In this document: positions 38,048 to 47,717 of the stretch, in pieces
Numbering within the stretch: the stretch's first letter is position 1
How the letters are laid out: each line of letters opens with the position of its first letter
NCBI GenBank assembly: GCA_949297805.1
Contig: CASFTG010000001.1
Span: 1 to 64,000, forward strand
Length of the DNA stretch: 64,000 nucleotides
Source of the DNA: an uncultured bacterium
GTDB lineage: Bacteria > Bacillota_I > Bacilli_A > RFN20 > CAG-826
Direction of reading: 5' to 3'
Translations under genes and position numbers: made by a program
The notes under the pieces: generated by a model
The model's database searches: none
The model's input: only the letters and a program-made list of their open reading frames with translations
What the model was told of the DNA's origin: nothing

Positions 38048-38053
38048 TATAAT
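38048..38053 (+). promoter_or_regulatory. -10 box, near-leaderless uppS promoter
   Basis: TATAAT ending 10 nt before ATG 38064. Predicted leader GTTT, 4 nt. No Shine-Dalgarno. Confidence 0.6.
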
Positions 38054-38063
38054 CGCTTTGTTT

Positions 38064-38792
38064 ATGAAAAGCGAATTTCATTTAAGCAAGCCGCTCGCCC
38101 ATATCGCCTTCATCATGGACGGGAATGGGCGCTGGGCCAAAGCCCATGGCTTGCCGCGTTATTTAGGCCATAAAAGAGCCTGCGAAAGGCTGATTGATAT
38201 TTACGATGCCTGCCGTGAGCAGGGCATCAAGGTCATCTCCTTCTTCGCCTTCTCGACTGAGAACTGGAATCGACCCCAAGACGAGATCGACCATCTGATG
38301 GATTATCTGGAGGACTTCTTTCATCGGGAGATCAATTACCTCCGGAAAAACGGCTCGAAGGTTATGATCTCCGGCGATTTGTCCAGGATACGGGAGAAGA
38401 CCCGGAAAGTCTGCTTAGAGGCGATTGATTTAACCAAAGACAACGATCAGAACATCCTTAACGTTTGCTTGAATTACGGCGGGCGGGACGAGATTGTCCG
38501 GGCCGCCAAGCAAGTGGGTATCGACTATAAAGAAGGCAAGATCGATGTCGCCTCTTTAACCGAAAAACAGTTTGCTTCTTATTTATATACCGCCGGCTTG
38601 CCGGATGTTGATTTGCTGATCCGGACCTCGGGGGAGGAAAGGATATCGAATTTCCTTTTATATGAGATCGCCTATGCCGAGCTCATTTTCACCCCGGTCA
38701 AGTGGCCGGATTTCGATAAGGACGCCTTGATCGATTGCTTGAAGGAGTTCGAAGGAAGGAACCGCCGGTTCGGAGGGTTAAAAAATGCCTAA
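38064..38792 (+). CDS. uppS: isoprenyl (undecaprenyl) diphosphate synthase
   Basis: A 242-residue cis-prenyltransferase making the C55 lipid carrier for cell wall glycans. Signature HIAFIMDGNGRWAKAHGL (Asp of the MDGNGRW motif), FFAFSTENWNRP, and the C-terminal LLIRTSGEERISNFLLYE are seen. ATG 38064 is used rather than TTG 38058, which would lie too close to the -10. First gene of uppS-cdsA-dxr-rseP-polC. Confidence 0.96.
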   Translation: MKSEFHLSKPLAHIAFIMDGNGRWAKAHGLPRYLGHKRACERLIDIYDACREQGIKVISFFAFSTENWNRPQDEIDHLMDYLEDFFHREINYLRKNGSKVMISGDLSRIREKTRKVCLEAIDLTKDNDQNILNVCLNYGGRDEIVRAAKQVGIDYKEGKIDVASLTEKQFASYLYTAGLPDVDLLIRTSGEERISNFLLYEIAYAELIFTPVKWPDFDKDALIDCLKEFEGRNRRFGGLKNA

Positions 38793-39768
38793 CGCTCTTG
38801 ACGAAAAGAAGAAGGCCTCGTTGGCGAGCCGGCTGATTGTCGCCGCCATCTTGATTGCCATCTTCGTCCCTTGTTTGATCTTAGGTGGGTATTTCTGGCT
38901 CGTCTTCGTCTCAGCCGCCTTGCTTATCGGGACTTATGAACTGATTCATTGCCCCAAACGGGACTATGGCTGGTGGGTGTATGTCCTCACTTATGTCTTC
39001 GTTTTGGTCAACGCTTATTGGTTCCTCCTCAAAGGCAATTACGAAGCCAATGTCGGCGGGGGTGATTTTAACTTCACCTTGAATCCCCCTTCCAGCGGGT
39101 TATCGGTTTCAATCATGGTCATCGCCCTTGATCTTTTCGCTTATTTCGCTTTGGCCATGTTCGATAAGAAGATCCAAGCCGACGATGTGTTTTACCTTTT
39201 CGGGATGGGATTGCTCTTCGCTTTGGGGATGCAGGCGATGATGGTCGCCCGCTTCCTACCATATGATTACTTTACCTTAAGCGGGGCCGACTTCGATTAC
39301 TATGGCTCGGCCGTCTTCTTTATATTCGTGGCCATGGCCACCATCTTCAACGATACCTTCGCCTATTTCGTCGGCATTTTCTTCGGGAAGCATAAGATGA
39401 TCCCAGCGGTGTCGCCGAATAAGACCTGGGAAGGGTTCTTCGGCGGCTGGCTCATCGGTGGGGCCTTCACCTTGGGCTTCGCCTTATTGACCGACTATTT
39501 TGGCTACCCCCTTCTCCCGACCATGGTTATTTTTGGTGAGGAATCGCGATGGTACTTCGTGGTCCTATTAAGCTTCTTGTTGCCGCTTGTCGGTAACCTC
39601 GGGGACCTCTCGTTCTCTTATATCAAACGGCATTTTGGGACCAAGGACTTCGGGACCATCTTAAGGGCGCATGGGGGTATCCTCGACCGGGTCGATTCCT
39701 TCTCCTTCACCATGATCTTCGCTTGTTTAATCGCCACCATATCCGCCTCGGGGTGGGCGATACTCTAA
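38785..39768 (+). CDS. cdsA: phosphatidate cytidylyltransferase
   Basis: A 327-residue multi-pass membrane enzyme making CDP-diacylglycerol. Several hydrophobic helices are spread along the protein. The C-terminal CdsA signature is visible as SYIKRHFGTKDFG and GGILDRVDS. GGAGGG precedes the ATG, and it overlaps uppS by 8 nt. Confidence 0.93.
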   Translation: MPNALDEKKKASLASRLIVAAILIAIFVPCLILGGYFWLVFVSAALLIGTYELIHCPKRDYGWWVYVLTYVFVLVNAYWFLLKGNYEANVGGGDFNFTLNPPSSGLSVSIMVIALDLFAYFALAMFDKKIQADDVFYLFGMGLLFALGMQAMMVARFLPYDYFTLSGADFDYYGSAVFFIFVAMATIFNDTFAYFVGIFFGKHKMIPAVSPNKTWEGFFGGWLIGGAFTLGFALLTDYFGYPLLPTMVIFGEESRWYFVVLLSFLLPLVGNLGDLSFSYIKRHFGTKDFGTILRAHGGILDRVDSFSFTMIFACLIATISASGWAIL

Positions 39769-39770
39769 CC

Positions 39771-40928
39771 ATGCGGGAAGTCTTGCTCTTAGGGGCCTCT
39801 GGTTCGATTGGAACCCAGGCCCTCGATATCCTTGAAGCCAATCCGGATCGTTTTATTCTGCGGGGTATTTCTATCGGCCATCAAGTTGATAAGATCCCCT
39901 CTATTCTTAAACGTTTTCCCTCGATTCAAAAAGCCTGCGTAATCGAGGAAAAAGATGCCGAAACCCTGCAAAAAGCCTATCCTTCGGTCGATTTTTATTG
40001 TGGCGATGAGGGGATTTTGCGCTTAATCGAGAATACCCCTTGCGATATGGTGGCTAACGCCTTGGTCGGCTTTGCGGGGGTGGCTCCGACTTTGGAGGCT
40101 TTATCGTTAAATAAAATCCTTTGCTTAGCCAACAAGGAGTCGCTGGTGGTCGCGGGCGAATTGGTTAATAAGCTATTAAATGAAGGCCATGGCCGGCTCA
40201 TCCCGATCGACTCTGAGCACGTCGCCATCGCTAAGCTATTGGACTATGTCGGAAAAGACAAGGTCGAGAAGATTTTGATCACCGCCTCGGGCGGGCCTTT
40301 CCGCGATAAACGGAGGGATGAGTTAAAAGATATTACTCCGGCGCAAGCCCTTAACCATCCGACTTGGCATATGGGGAAGAAGATCTCAATCGATTCGGCG
40401 ACGATGATGAATAAGGGGTTTGAGGTGCTGGAGGCGGCTTATTTATTCCATTGGCCGTTAGACAAAATCGAAATCCTCATCCACCCGGAATCCCATGTCC
40501 ATTCCTTGGTTTTAGGGAAGGATGGGAAGTATTATGCCGATGTCTCCTCTCCGGATATGCACGGGCCGATTGAGTATGCCTTGAAGGAGAAGGATTATCC
40601 TTTTGAGCCGGTCATCCATGACCAGCTTGAGGATTATGCCCCTTTCCATTTTCGCCCCTTTGATCCCGACCGTTTTCCCTCGGTTGGCTTAGCCTTAAAA
40701 GCCTATTCCTTCGGTGGTAACGGGGGCGCGATCCTCAATGGGGCCAACGAGGAGGCGGTCTATTCCTTCTTCCGGGGCGAGTTGCCATTCTTGCAAATCG
40801 AAGAGGCGGTAAGCTATGCTTTAGCCTCGTTGCCCTTAGTTAAGGGCATCGACTACTCAGTCTTGAAAGAAACCGATGAAGCGGCCCGGCAAGCCGTCGC
40901 CGATTTCATCGCTAGGAGAAACGATTAA
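39771..40928 (+). CDS. dxr: 1-deoxy-D-xylulose-5-phosphate reductoisomerase
   Basis: A 385-residue DXR, the second step of the MEP isoprenoid pathway. NADPH-binding LLLGASGSIGTQ at the start, ANKESLVVAGE, IPIDSEH and ITASGGPFRD are present, with NHPTWHMGKKISIDSATMMNKG in pieces. ATG 39771 is 2 nt behind the cdsA stop; no Shine-Dalgarno is seen, so coupling to cdsA is likely. Confidence 0.96.
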   Translation: MREVLLLGASGSIGTQALDILEANPDRFILRGISIGHQVDKIPSILKRFPSIQKACVIEEKDAETLQKAYPSVDFYCGDEGILRLIENTPCDMVANALVGFAGVAPTLEALSLNKILCLANKESLVVAGELVNKLLNEGHGRLIPIDSEHVAIAKLLDYVGKDKVEKILITASGGPFRDKRRDELKDITPAQALNHPTWHMGKKISIDSATMMNKGFEVLEAAYLFHWPLDKIEILIHPESHVHSLVLGKDGKYYADVSSPDMHGPIEYALKEKDYPFEPVIHDQLEDYAPFHFRPFDPDRFPSVGLALKAYSFGGNGGAILNGANEEAVYSFFRGELPFLQIEEAVSYALASLPLVKGIDYSVLKETDEAARQAVADFIARRND

Positions 40929-42283
40929 TGGAAATACTATTGGCGATCCTCGAGATAATCATCATCCTCGGGGTCTTGATCTCGATCCATGAGGCGGGCC
41001 ACCTTTCGATGGCGAAGGCCTTTGGGGTCTATTGCTTTGAATACTCAATCGGCTTTGGGCCGGCTATCATCCATAAGAAACGGAAGAAGGGCGAGACCTA
41101 TTTCTCCCTTCGGGCGATCCCGCTTGGAGGTTATGTCTCGATGTATGGCGAGGATGAAGGGGCGCCGGAAGGGTATGACGCCCCCGACCCGTCTCGGAGT
41201 CTAAATGCCATCGCCAAATGGAAGAAATGCATCGTCTTAGTCGCCGGCGTCTTCCTCAACTTCGTCCTTGGTTTGGTTCTCATCTTCGTCAGCGACATCG
41301 CCTTCCCGCAGTATTACTCCGCCTATCAAGGGCAGGTTATCGATGCCCCGGAGACGGTCGTTTTCTATACCCCAGTCAACCTTTCGGGTGCCCCTCTTTC
41401 CTATGTCGAGGAGCATGGTGATCAAGAATTCGCCCCAGAGGATTACTACCTGGATATCCCCCTCATCATCAATGGGGGGACGGCGGTTTTGCTCTCCGAT
41501 GATGTTACTATCTCGAGTAGCAACGAACGTTACGTCGCCTTATATACCCCCTCGACCTTATTGAAGGACCATGACCTTTCCTCCTCCATTTCCTTCTACC
41601 TTGCGACTCAGGAAGGGGTCGATGATGAGCTTAAGTCCCATGGCATTGAGTATCTGCCCGATTCCGATAAGCTCACCAGCGGCGAATCTTATCTCGTTTC
41701 CAATGCCGACCCCTCGACCGTCATCACGGTCAAGTTGACCATGTTCCCGATCAATGAGGACGAAGGGCTTTTCGCCGAAAACTTAGAGAAACGCATTGAG
41801 GTCCCGGTCGAGTTCAAAATCGATGGCTCCTCGGGTGAGCAGGTTTTGACCGCCCCCGGGGTGGAAATCCAAAGCATCAAGCAATGGCTTGGTTGGAATG
41901 GGGCTTGGCGGCAATGGGCCAGCGACGTCCCGCAAGCCTGCGGGGCCATCGTCAAAGGGTTTGCTTCCTTGTTTACTCCTGGCGGTTTTAATAACCTTTC
42001 CGGCATCGTCGGCATGACCGCGGCCCTGCCGAATATTCAAGCCTCTGGCGGCTTCGCCATGATCTTCTATTTCGCCGGTTTGCTTTCGATTAACCTCGCT
42101 TTCTTCAACTTGCTGCCGTTCCCGGGATTGGATGGATGGTCGCTTCTAGTCACCATCATCGAAGGGGTCAGCAAGCGAAAGGTCCCGGCCAAAGCCCAGA
42201 CCATCATGTCGATCATCGGGATGGTGCTGCTATTCGGTTTGATGATCGCCGTCACCGTCAAAGACATTATCCAGCTATTCTAA
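40928..42283 (+). CDS. rseP: site-2 protease RseP (M50 metallopeptidase)
   Basis: A 451-residue intramembrane zinc protease. HEAGH near residue 21 in the first TM helix and the C-terminal LLPFPGLDGW carrying the third zinc ligand are visible. The region between (about 130-320) is a large extracytoplasmic segment without a clear PDZ match. The start overlaps the dxr stop (TAATG) with AGGAG upstream. Confidence 0.92.
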   Translation: MEILLAILEIIIILGVLISIHEAGHLSMAKAFGVYCFEYSIGFGPAIIHKKRKKGETYFSLRAIPLGGYVSMYGEDEGAPEGYDAPDPSRSLNAIAKWKKCIVLVAGVFLNFVLGLVLIFVSDIAFPQYYSAYQGQVIDAPETVVFYTPVNLSGAPLSYVEEHGDQEFAPEDYYLDIPLIINGGTAVLLSDDVTISSSNERYVALYTPSTLLKDHDLSSSISFYLATQEGVDDELKSHGIEYLPDSDKLTSGESYLVSNADPSTVITVKLTMFPINEDEGLFAENLEKRIEVPVEFKIDGSSGEQVLTAPGVEIQSIKQWLGWNGAWRQWASDVPQACGAIVKGFASLFTPGGFNNLSGIVGMTAALPNIQASGGFAMIFYFAGLLSINLAFFNLLPFPGLDGWSLLVTIIEGVSKRKVPAKAQTIMSIIGMVLLFGLMIAVTVKDIIQLF

Positions 42284-42295
42284 GGAGGGTTCGCC

Positions 42296-45200
42296 ATGGG
42301 CAATCGGATGGATCGTTTCCTCACCTCTATCGGACTCAGCCGGAGCCGGGGTTTGGATTTGGAATTCCAATTCATCTCAAGGAACCCTTATGACCAAAAC
42401 CAGATTGATATGGCCATCGCCAAAGCCACCCCTTGGTCATATGAGGATTTGTCCCGTTTCATCGAAGGCCTAGGCAACATCCATTACAAATACTCGATTC
42501 GTTTCTCCTATGAACCCGAGGTCACGATCGACTCGGCCCGGGCCTTATTGCTCGAATGGGGCAAGGACCATCGATATGATTTTCATGACGTCTTGGCCAA
42601 TGGGGCGGAGGAACTCTGCCTTTTCTATAAGCCCAATAGCGACGACCATAGCTCAGAGGAATTGAAGGAAGCCCAGGATTTCTTTCATTTCCTCAATTAC
42701 CCTTTTCGCCTTGCCATCATGATTGACAATAGCGATGAGGAACGGAAGAAAGAAGAGGAAGAAAGACAAGCTCGGCTGAAGGAAGCGGAGTCGACTTTCA
42801 TCAACCAGAAGAAGGAAGCCTATCTTCGGGAGAAGATGTGGACCAAAGGCAATTACGAGGAAGTCGAGAATATCGATAAACTCTACTCGATGGGGGTAAG
42901 TAATGTTGCCGTCACCGGGATGGCTTTTGGCAATATCGAAGGCCGGAACTCCAAATCCGGCAAGATGTTCGCCCGGTTCCAGATCGGCGATGACAGCGGC
43001 GCCATCTCGGTCCGGGTATTCGAGACCCGCGGCATCGAGAAATCCGACATCGAAGGCTTAGTCGCTAAGTCGAATAAAGGCAAAGCCCTTTTCCCCATCA
43101 AAGTGTATGGCGCGTTGCAGGAAGACCGTTTCGATCACATCCCGGCCATCACGGTCCATAAATTTGAATACCCCGAGGGGATGAAACTTCGAGATGATCC
43201 GTATCCAAGAAAACGGACGGAGCTTCATCTGCATACCAATATGTCGGCGATGGACGGGGTAGCCAGCATCGCTAGTTACGCCGCCACGGCAAAGAATATG
43301 GGGATGAGTGCCATCGGTCTGACGGACCATGGGGTTGTCCAATCTTTCCCGGCTGCCCAAACCGCCGGCAAGAAATATGGCCTCAAGATCGTCTATGGCT
43401 GCGAACTTTACGTGATTGAGGACCGGCAGACTTTCATCCTCAATCCTGCGAATAGACCGCTTAAGGGGGCCCGGTTCTGTGTCTTCGATACCGAAACCAC
43501 CGGTTTATCATCCCGTTATGACCGGATCATCGAATTCGGCGGGGTTATCGTCGAGGACGGGAAGATCGTCGATCAGTTCAACCAATATTACGACCCGGGC
43601 ATGCCAATCCCCGAAGACGCCACTCGGATCAACCACATCACCGATGACATGGTCAAAGGGAAACCGAAGATCGAGGACGACCTTGAGCGCATCCTCTCCT
43701 TCTTCGGCGATTGCATCCTCGTCGCCCATAACGCGAATTTCGACATCGGCATGATCAACGCCGCCTTGGCGCGGAAAGGATTGCCGCCGATCGCCAATCC
43801 GGTTATCGATACCATGCCAATTTCCCATTACCTTTTCCCGGAAGCCGGCCGTCACACCGAAGGGGCAATGCTCCGGAATTTAGGCTTAGGCAATATTTAT
43901 TCGGAAGACGACGCCCATGAAGCGGTTTACGATGCCACCGCCTTGAATGAAGGCTGGAAGGAGATCCTTGAACGGCTAGAGAAAGCCCATTCCAATCTGA
44001 CCCATGCCGATTTGGCTTCTTTGCGGCTGCCTTTGCCTGACCCCGACGATCCCGACCATGAGCATTACGAAGCGACTAAACGGACCTATAACGCGTTCTG
44101 TTCCCACCTCCATCCCTACCATACGACCGTTTGGGTTAAGAATAAGGATGGCTTAAGCGCCCTCTATAAATTAGTCACCGAAGCCCATACCAATTACTTC
44201 TCTCGGGTCCCCAAGACCCCGAAGCGATTGCTTGAGCAATATCGGGACAACCTCATCGTCGGCTCATCCTGCTTCAATGGCGAGATATTCGAGATCGCCC
44301 AAACCAAATCGGCCGGAGAATTGAAAAAAGCGATGGAGTTCTACGACGTTATCGAGATCCAGCCGATTGAGAATTACTCCTATTTGCTGAATATGGGGAT
44401 AGTCCGGAACCGGGATCATCTATTGGAAATCCTTAACGATATCATCGAAGCGGCCAAAGAGCTCGGCAAGCCGATCATCGCTACTGGCGATTGCCATTAC
44501 GTGAACCCGGCCGACAAGATCGTCCGCGATGTCTATATCGGGACCCGGACCCCGTCGCTTGGGCTCCATCCTCTTTCCCCGACTTCGCGGGCCGATAAGC
44601 CAGCCTTCGAGAATCCTGATCAGCATTTCCGTTCGACACAGGAGATGGTTGATTCCTTCTCTGCCTGGATCGACGATAAGGATTTCATCGAGCGAATCGT
44701 CATCGATAATCCCAATAAGATCGCCGAGGAAGTCGAGGTTCTAGAACCGGTCGTCGATGACCTATTCAAGCCCGATGCCAATCTTCCCCACTCCGATCAG
44801 ATCCTCCGCGATATGTGCGAGAAGAACTTTCAGGACCGTTACTGTGGCAATCCTGACCCCGAGGTCAAGGCCCGGATTGAAGAAGTCCATCAACGGCTGG
44901 AGAAAGAACTTAACGGTATCATCGGCAATGGCTATGCGGTTACTTACATTATCGCTTCGAAACTGATCAAGATGGCCCATGATGAGCCGGAGCACTATAT
45001 CGTCGGTTCCCGGGGCTCGGTTGGGTCGAGCTTCGTCGCCACCATGGCCGACATCACCGAAGTCAATCCCCTCCCTCCCCATTACCTTTGCCCCCATTGC
45101 CATTATTTCGAGTGGGGCGATGCCAAAACCTATTTGTCCGGTTTTGACTTGCCGGACAAGAAATGCCCTCACTGCGGAGCCACGATGAAGGGGAATGGGC

Positions 45201-46714
45201 AGAACATCCCCTTTGAGACCTTCTTAGGCTTCCATGCTGATAAGGTCCCCGACATCGACTTGAACTTTGAGGAAGATTCCCAGCACAAAGCCCATAACTA
45301 CACGAAGATATTGCTAGGCGAGCATAATGTCTATCGCTGCGGCACGATCGAAACCGTCGCCGAGAAGACGGCTTTCGGCTACGTCAAAGGCTATTTTGAG
45401 GATCAAGGACGGGACTGCAATGACCCGATCTTCAAAAACTACATCGCCTATTTGGCCGCCCGTTGCCAAGGGGTCAAGCGGACGACCGGCCAGCATCCGG
45501 GCGGCATCATCGTCGTTCCGGCCGACCATTCGCTTTTCGAGTTCACCGCCGTCCAATATCCGGCCAATGACATGAATTCGGAATGGATGACGACCCATTA
45601 TGACTTCCATTCGATGCACGATGAGCTTTTGAAACTCGACATCCTCGGCCACGTCGACCCGATGGCTATGCGTTATTACCGGGATTTCACCGGGGTCCCG
45701 ATTGAATCGATCCCGATGAACGACAAGAAGGTCCTTTCCCTTTTCACCTCACCCAAGGAACTCCATTTAAGTGATAACTTCCTCGGGGTCAAAACCGGGG
45801 CTTCGGGCTTACCGGAATTCGGGACCGATTTGGCCCAGCGAATGTTGGTGACTGCCAATCCGCAGTGCTTCAATGACTTGCTTATCATCTCTGGTCTAGC
45901 CCATGGGACCAACGTCTGGAGCGGCAACGCCGAGGACCTCATCACCTCGGGCAAGACTGACCTCCACGGGGTCATCGGATGCCGGGATGATATCATGACC
46001 TACCTTATCAAGATGGGGCTTGATCCTTCGATGTCTTTTAAGATCATGGAAGGAGTCCGAAAGGGCAAAGGCTTATTGGCCGAGCAAGAAGCGGCCATGG
46101 TTGAGCATAAGGTTCCTGATTACTACATCGAATCCTGCAAAAAGATCAAATACCTCTTCCCCCGGGGACACGCGACCGCCTACGTCATGATGGCGGTCCG
46201 GGTCGCCTACTTTAAACTGTATTACCCCTTGGAGTTTTATGCCGTTTTCTTCTCGGTCCGTTGCGACGCCTATGAGATCAAGACAATGATCGAGGGGATC
46301 GACGCGGTCAAGAAACGGATCCAGCAGCTGCAGAGTCGAGTCGGATCGCGGGATAATCCCCTTTCGCCCAAGGAAGGTGATATCCTCGATACTTTGAAGA
46401 TGGCTTTGGAGATGGAACAACGGGGATACCACTTCGCTAACCTCGACCTATATAAGTCCGATGCCAAACTGTTCTTGACCGATAAAGAGCACGGAGCCTT
46501 GATCCCGCCGTTCTCGGTCTTGGATAACTTAGGGGAAGCGGCCGCCCGCTCGGTGGTCGAGGCTCGGAATGACGGCAGGCGGTTCTTATCGAAGGAAAAC
46601 CTCAAGAAACGGACCAAACTGAGTACAACCAACATCGCCGATTTGGATGCTTTAGGGGTCTTGAAAGGGCTCGGGGAAACCGACCAAGCATCAATATTTG
46701 ATTTCTTATCTTGA
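42296..46714 (+). CDS. polC: DNA polymerase III PolC, alpha subunit
   Basis: A 1472-residue Firmicutes-type replicative polymerase. Order: N-terminal domain, OB domain (MAFGNIEGRNSKSGKMF), PHP domain (ELHLHTNMSAMDG) with an inserted 3'-5' exonuclease (CVFDTETTGL near 397), then the polymerase core (VGSRGSVGSSFVATMADITE, DKVPDIDLNF, GQHPGGIIV) and the C-terminal helix-hairpin-helix region. ATG 42296 has AAGGAGGG 12 nt behind rseP. The proS gene common between rseP and polC in Bacillus is absent. It confirms a Firmicutes host. Confidence 0.97.
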   Translation: MGNRMDRFLTSIGLSRSRGLDLEFQFISRNPYDQNQIDMAIAKATPWSYEDLSRFIEGLGNIHYKYSIRFSYEPEVTIDSARALLLEWGKDHRYDFHDVLANGAEELCLFYKPNSDDHSSEELKEAQDFFHFLNYPFRLAIMIDNSDEERKKEEEERQARLKEAESTFINQKKEAYLREKMWTKGNYEEVENIDKLYSMGVSNVAVTGMAFGNIEGRNSKSGKMFARFQIGDDSGAISVRVFETRGIEKSDIEGLVAKSNKGKALFPIKVYGALQEDRFDHIPAITVHKFEYPEGMKLRDDPYPRKRTELHLHTNMSAMDGVASIASYAATAKNMGMSAIGLTDHGVVQSFPAAQTAGKKYGLKIVYGCELYVIEDRQTFILNPANRPLKGARFCVFDTETTGLSSRYDRIIEFGGVIVEDGKIVDQFNQYYDPGMPIPEDATRINHITDDMVKGKPKIEDDLERILSFFGDCILVAHNANFDIGMINAALARKGLPPIANPVIDTMPISHYLFPEAGRHTEGAMLRNLGLGNIYSEDDAHEAVYDATALNEGWKEILERLEKAHSNLTHADLASLRLPLPDPDDPDHEHYEATKRTYNAFCSHLHPYHTTVWVKNKDGLSALYKLVTEAHTNYFSRVPKTPKRLLEQYRDNLIVGSSCFNGEIFEIAQTKSAGELKKAMEFYDVIEIQPIENYSYLLNMGIVRNRDHLLEILNDIIEAAKELGKPIIATGDCHYVNPADKIVRDVYIGTRTPSLGLHPLSPTSRADKPAFENPDQHFRSTQEMVDSFSAWIDDKDFIERIVIDNPNKIAEEVEVLEPVVDDLFKPDANLPHSDQILRDMCEKNFQDRYCGNPDPEVKARIEEVHQRLEKELNGIIGNGYAVTYIIASKLIKMAHDEPEHYIVGSRGSVGSSFVATMADITEVNPLPPHYLCPHCHYFEWGDAKTYLSGFDLPDKKCPHCGATMKGNGQNIPFETFLGFHADKVPDIDLNFEEDSQHKAHNYTKILLGEHNVYRCGTIETVAEKTAFGYVKGYFEDQGRDCNDPIFKNYIAYLAARCQGVKRTTGQHPGGIIVVPADHSLFEFTAVQYPANDMNSEWMTTHYDFHSMHDELLKLDILGHVDPMAMRYYRDFTGVPIESIPMNDKKVLSLFTSPKELHLSDNFLGVKTGASGLPEFGTDLAQRMLVTANPQCFNDLLIISGLAHGTNVWSGNAEDLITSGKTDLHGVIGCRDDIMTYLIKMGLDPSMSFKIMEGVRKGKGLLAEQEAAMVEHKVPDYYIESCKKIKYLFPRGHATAYVMMAVRVAYFKLYYPLEFYAVFFSVRCDAYEIKTMIEGIDAVKKRIQQLQSRVGSRDNPLSPKEGDILDTLKMALEMEQRGYHFANLDLYKSDAKLFLTDKEHGALIPPFSVLDNLGEAAARSVVEARNDGRRFLSKENLKKRTKLSTTNIADLDALGVLKGLGETDQASIFDFLS

Positions 46715-46726
46715 TAAGGGTATAGT
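46698..46726 (+). promoter_or_regulatory. sigma-A promoter of tRNA-Pro
   Basis: TTGATT (46698-46703), 17 bp, TATAGT (46721-46726). It overlaps the end of polC. Confidence 0.75.
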
Positions 46727-46747
46727 GACGTTCGCGCGAATGCGCAT

Positions 46748-46824
46748 CGGGACGTAGCACAGCTTGGTAGTGCGCCTGGTTCGGGACCAGGAGGTCGCGG
46801 GTTCGAACCCCGCCGTTCCGACCA
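46748..46824 (+). tRNA. tRNA-Pro (anticodon CGG)
   Basis: Cloverleaf: acceptor CGGGACG/CGTTCCG, D-stem GCAC/GTGC, anticodon stem CCTGG/CCAGG with loop TTCGGGA (CGG), T-arm CGGGTTCGAACCCCG, and encoded CCA. Confidence 0.96.
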
Positions 46825-46835
46825 CTGGCCTAATC

Positions 46836-46860
46836 CCTCGGATCGTTTCCGAGGTTTTTT
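46836..46860 (+). terminator. tRNA-Pro terminator
   Basis: CCTCGG (46836-46841) / CCGAGG (46849-46854) followed by six T. Confidence 0.92.
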
Positions 46861-46906
46861 GTTGCTTGTGGAAGTAAAAGGCCCTCGGTGCTAAGATAGC
46901 GGGGCT

Positions 46907-46983
46907 GTCGCTATAGCTCAGCTGGACAGAGCGGCCGCCTCCTAAGCGGCAGGCCGGAGGTTCGAATCCTCTTAGCGACGCCA
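46907..46983 (+). tRNA. tRNA-Arg (anticodon CCT)
   Basis: Acceptor GTCGCTA/TAGCGAC, D-stem GCTC/GAGC, anticodon stem GCCGC/GCGGC with loop CTCCTAA (CCT), T-arm with TTCGAAT, encoded CCA. It is the left neighbour of the AT-rich island. Confidence 0.96.
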
Positions 46984-46997
46984 CTCTCTGACGAACA

Positions 46998-47028
46998 CCT
47001 ATAATGTTTGAGCATTATAGGTTTTTTT
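46998..47028 (+). terminator. tRNA-Arg terminator, left copy of a duplicated element
   Basis: CCTATAATG-TTTGAG-CATTATAGG and seven T. An almost identical hairpin stands at 49621-49650. Confidence 0.93.
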
Positions 47029-47335
47029 ACCCGTCCCTGCAGTCTTGCAGCATCTCTTGGCAACCCGGCCTCTTGGATGCGATTAAACCAGATTTGACTT
47101 CGTCTGCGTATGTCTTCGCGAACTCCCTTTGTCCCTTGCGTTCTTCCTTGATGTTCCTTCCATATTTCTCTATCTGGGATTGGTAGCTGTGGACCTGTTC
47201 CTCGGTGTCTGTCGATACCCTTGTGTAGGCAGCGACCCTAAGATGCAGGTTCTTATCTTCGAGGAGGTCCCTTCCTCTTTTCTTCGCCGCCTTTATTATC
47301 TTTGGCTTGAACAGGTTCTTTGACTTCATAGGCAA
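47027..47335 (-). pseudogene. serine recombinase, C-terminally truncated
   Basis: Residues 33-60 carry the resolvase-type N-terminal domain (LRVAAYTRVSTD with the catalytic Ser, then EEQVHSYQSQIEKYG). The frame stops after 102 residues at RPGCQEMLQDCRDG, in the middle of the catalytic domain. The stop arises exactly where the sequence runs into the tRNA-Arg terminator. Large serine recombinases are about 500 residues, so most of the gene is lost. ATG at 47335 or 47329. It overlaps the upstream small gene by about 80 nt in another frame. This is the remnant of the integrase of the island (inference). Confidence 0.8.
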
Positions 47336-47513
47336 TGTCCTCCATGCCCATCGTCTTCCTCAATGCGGTTATCGCGTCGTACACGTCGAAAATATCCATG
47401 AGCCCATCTTTCGCGGGGTGTTCCAGCATGAGTATGTATAGGTTCGGATCTTTAGGGTTATCCTTCATCAAAACCGCGTTGGTTCTCCCGATGGTTTCTT
47501 GTCTTTCATTCAT
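47253..47513 (-). CDS. small hypothetical protein upstream of the recombinase
   Basis: An 86-residue protein starting MNERQETIGRTNAVLM at 47513, with a helical centre (MDIFDVYDAITALRKTMGM) and a basic end. Not recognised. Small genes just before the large serine recombinase are common in Firmicutes integrative elements, so a mobile-element origin is inferred. A longer N-terminal extension starting at 47609 is possible but not favoured. Confidence 0.45.
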   Translation of the reverse strand: MNERQETIGRTNAVLMKDNPKDPNLYILMLEHPAKDGLMDIFDVYDAITALRKTMGMEDIAYEVKEPVQAKDNKGGEEKRKGPPRR

Positions 47514-47588
47514 ATGTCTATAAGTCGCTCTAAGGAAGGGAAAACAAGTGATATTCAAGAAAAGTAAAAATGTCCATGAAAAATATTC

Positions 47589-47705
47589 TTTGATAGAAAA
47601 TGTTTCCAATTGCTTTTATTCGTTCTATCAAATGATTTGTTCCGTTACAAAAACCGCAAATTCCTAGATATTCTGCCTGTTTTTCTATATAATAATTGAT
47701 AGAAA
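47589..47705. repeat. three TTGATAGAA elements (candidate operators)
   Basis: TTTGATAGAA (47589-47598), its exact inverse TTCTATCAAA (47623-47632) and TTGATAGAAA (47696-47705), all in the region before the AlbA_2-type gene. The last overlaps the region just behind a TATAAT box at 47688-47693, suggesting an operator of a DNA-binding regulator. Confidence 0.5.
47688..47693 (+). promoter_or_regulatory. -10 box of the AlbA_2-type gene
   Basis: TATAAT 24 nt before ATG 47718, flanked by the TTGATAGAA repeats. No clear -35. Confidence 0.45.
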
Positions 47706-47717
47706 AGTTCCTTTATT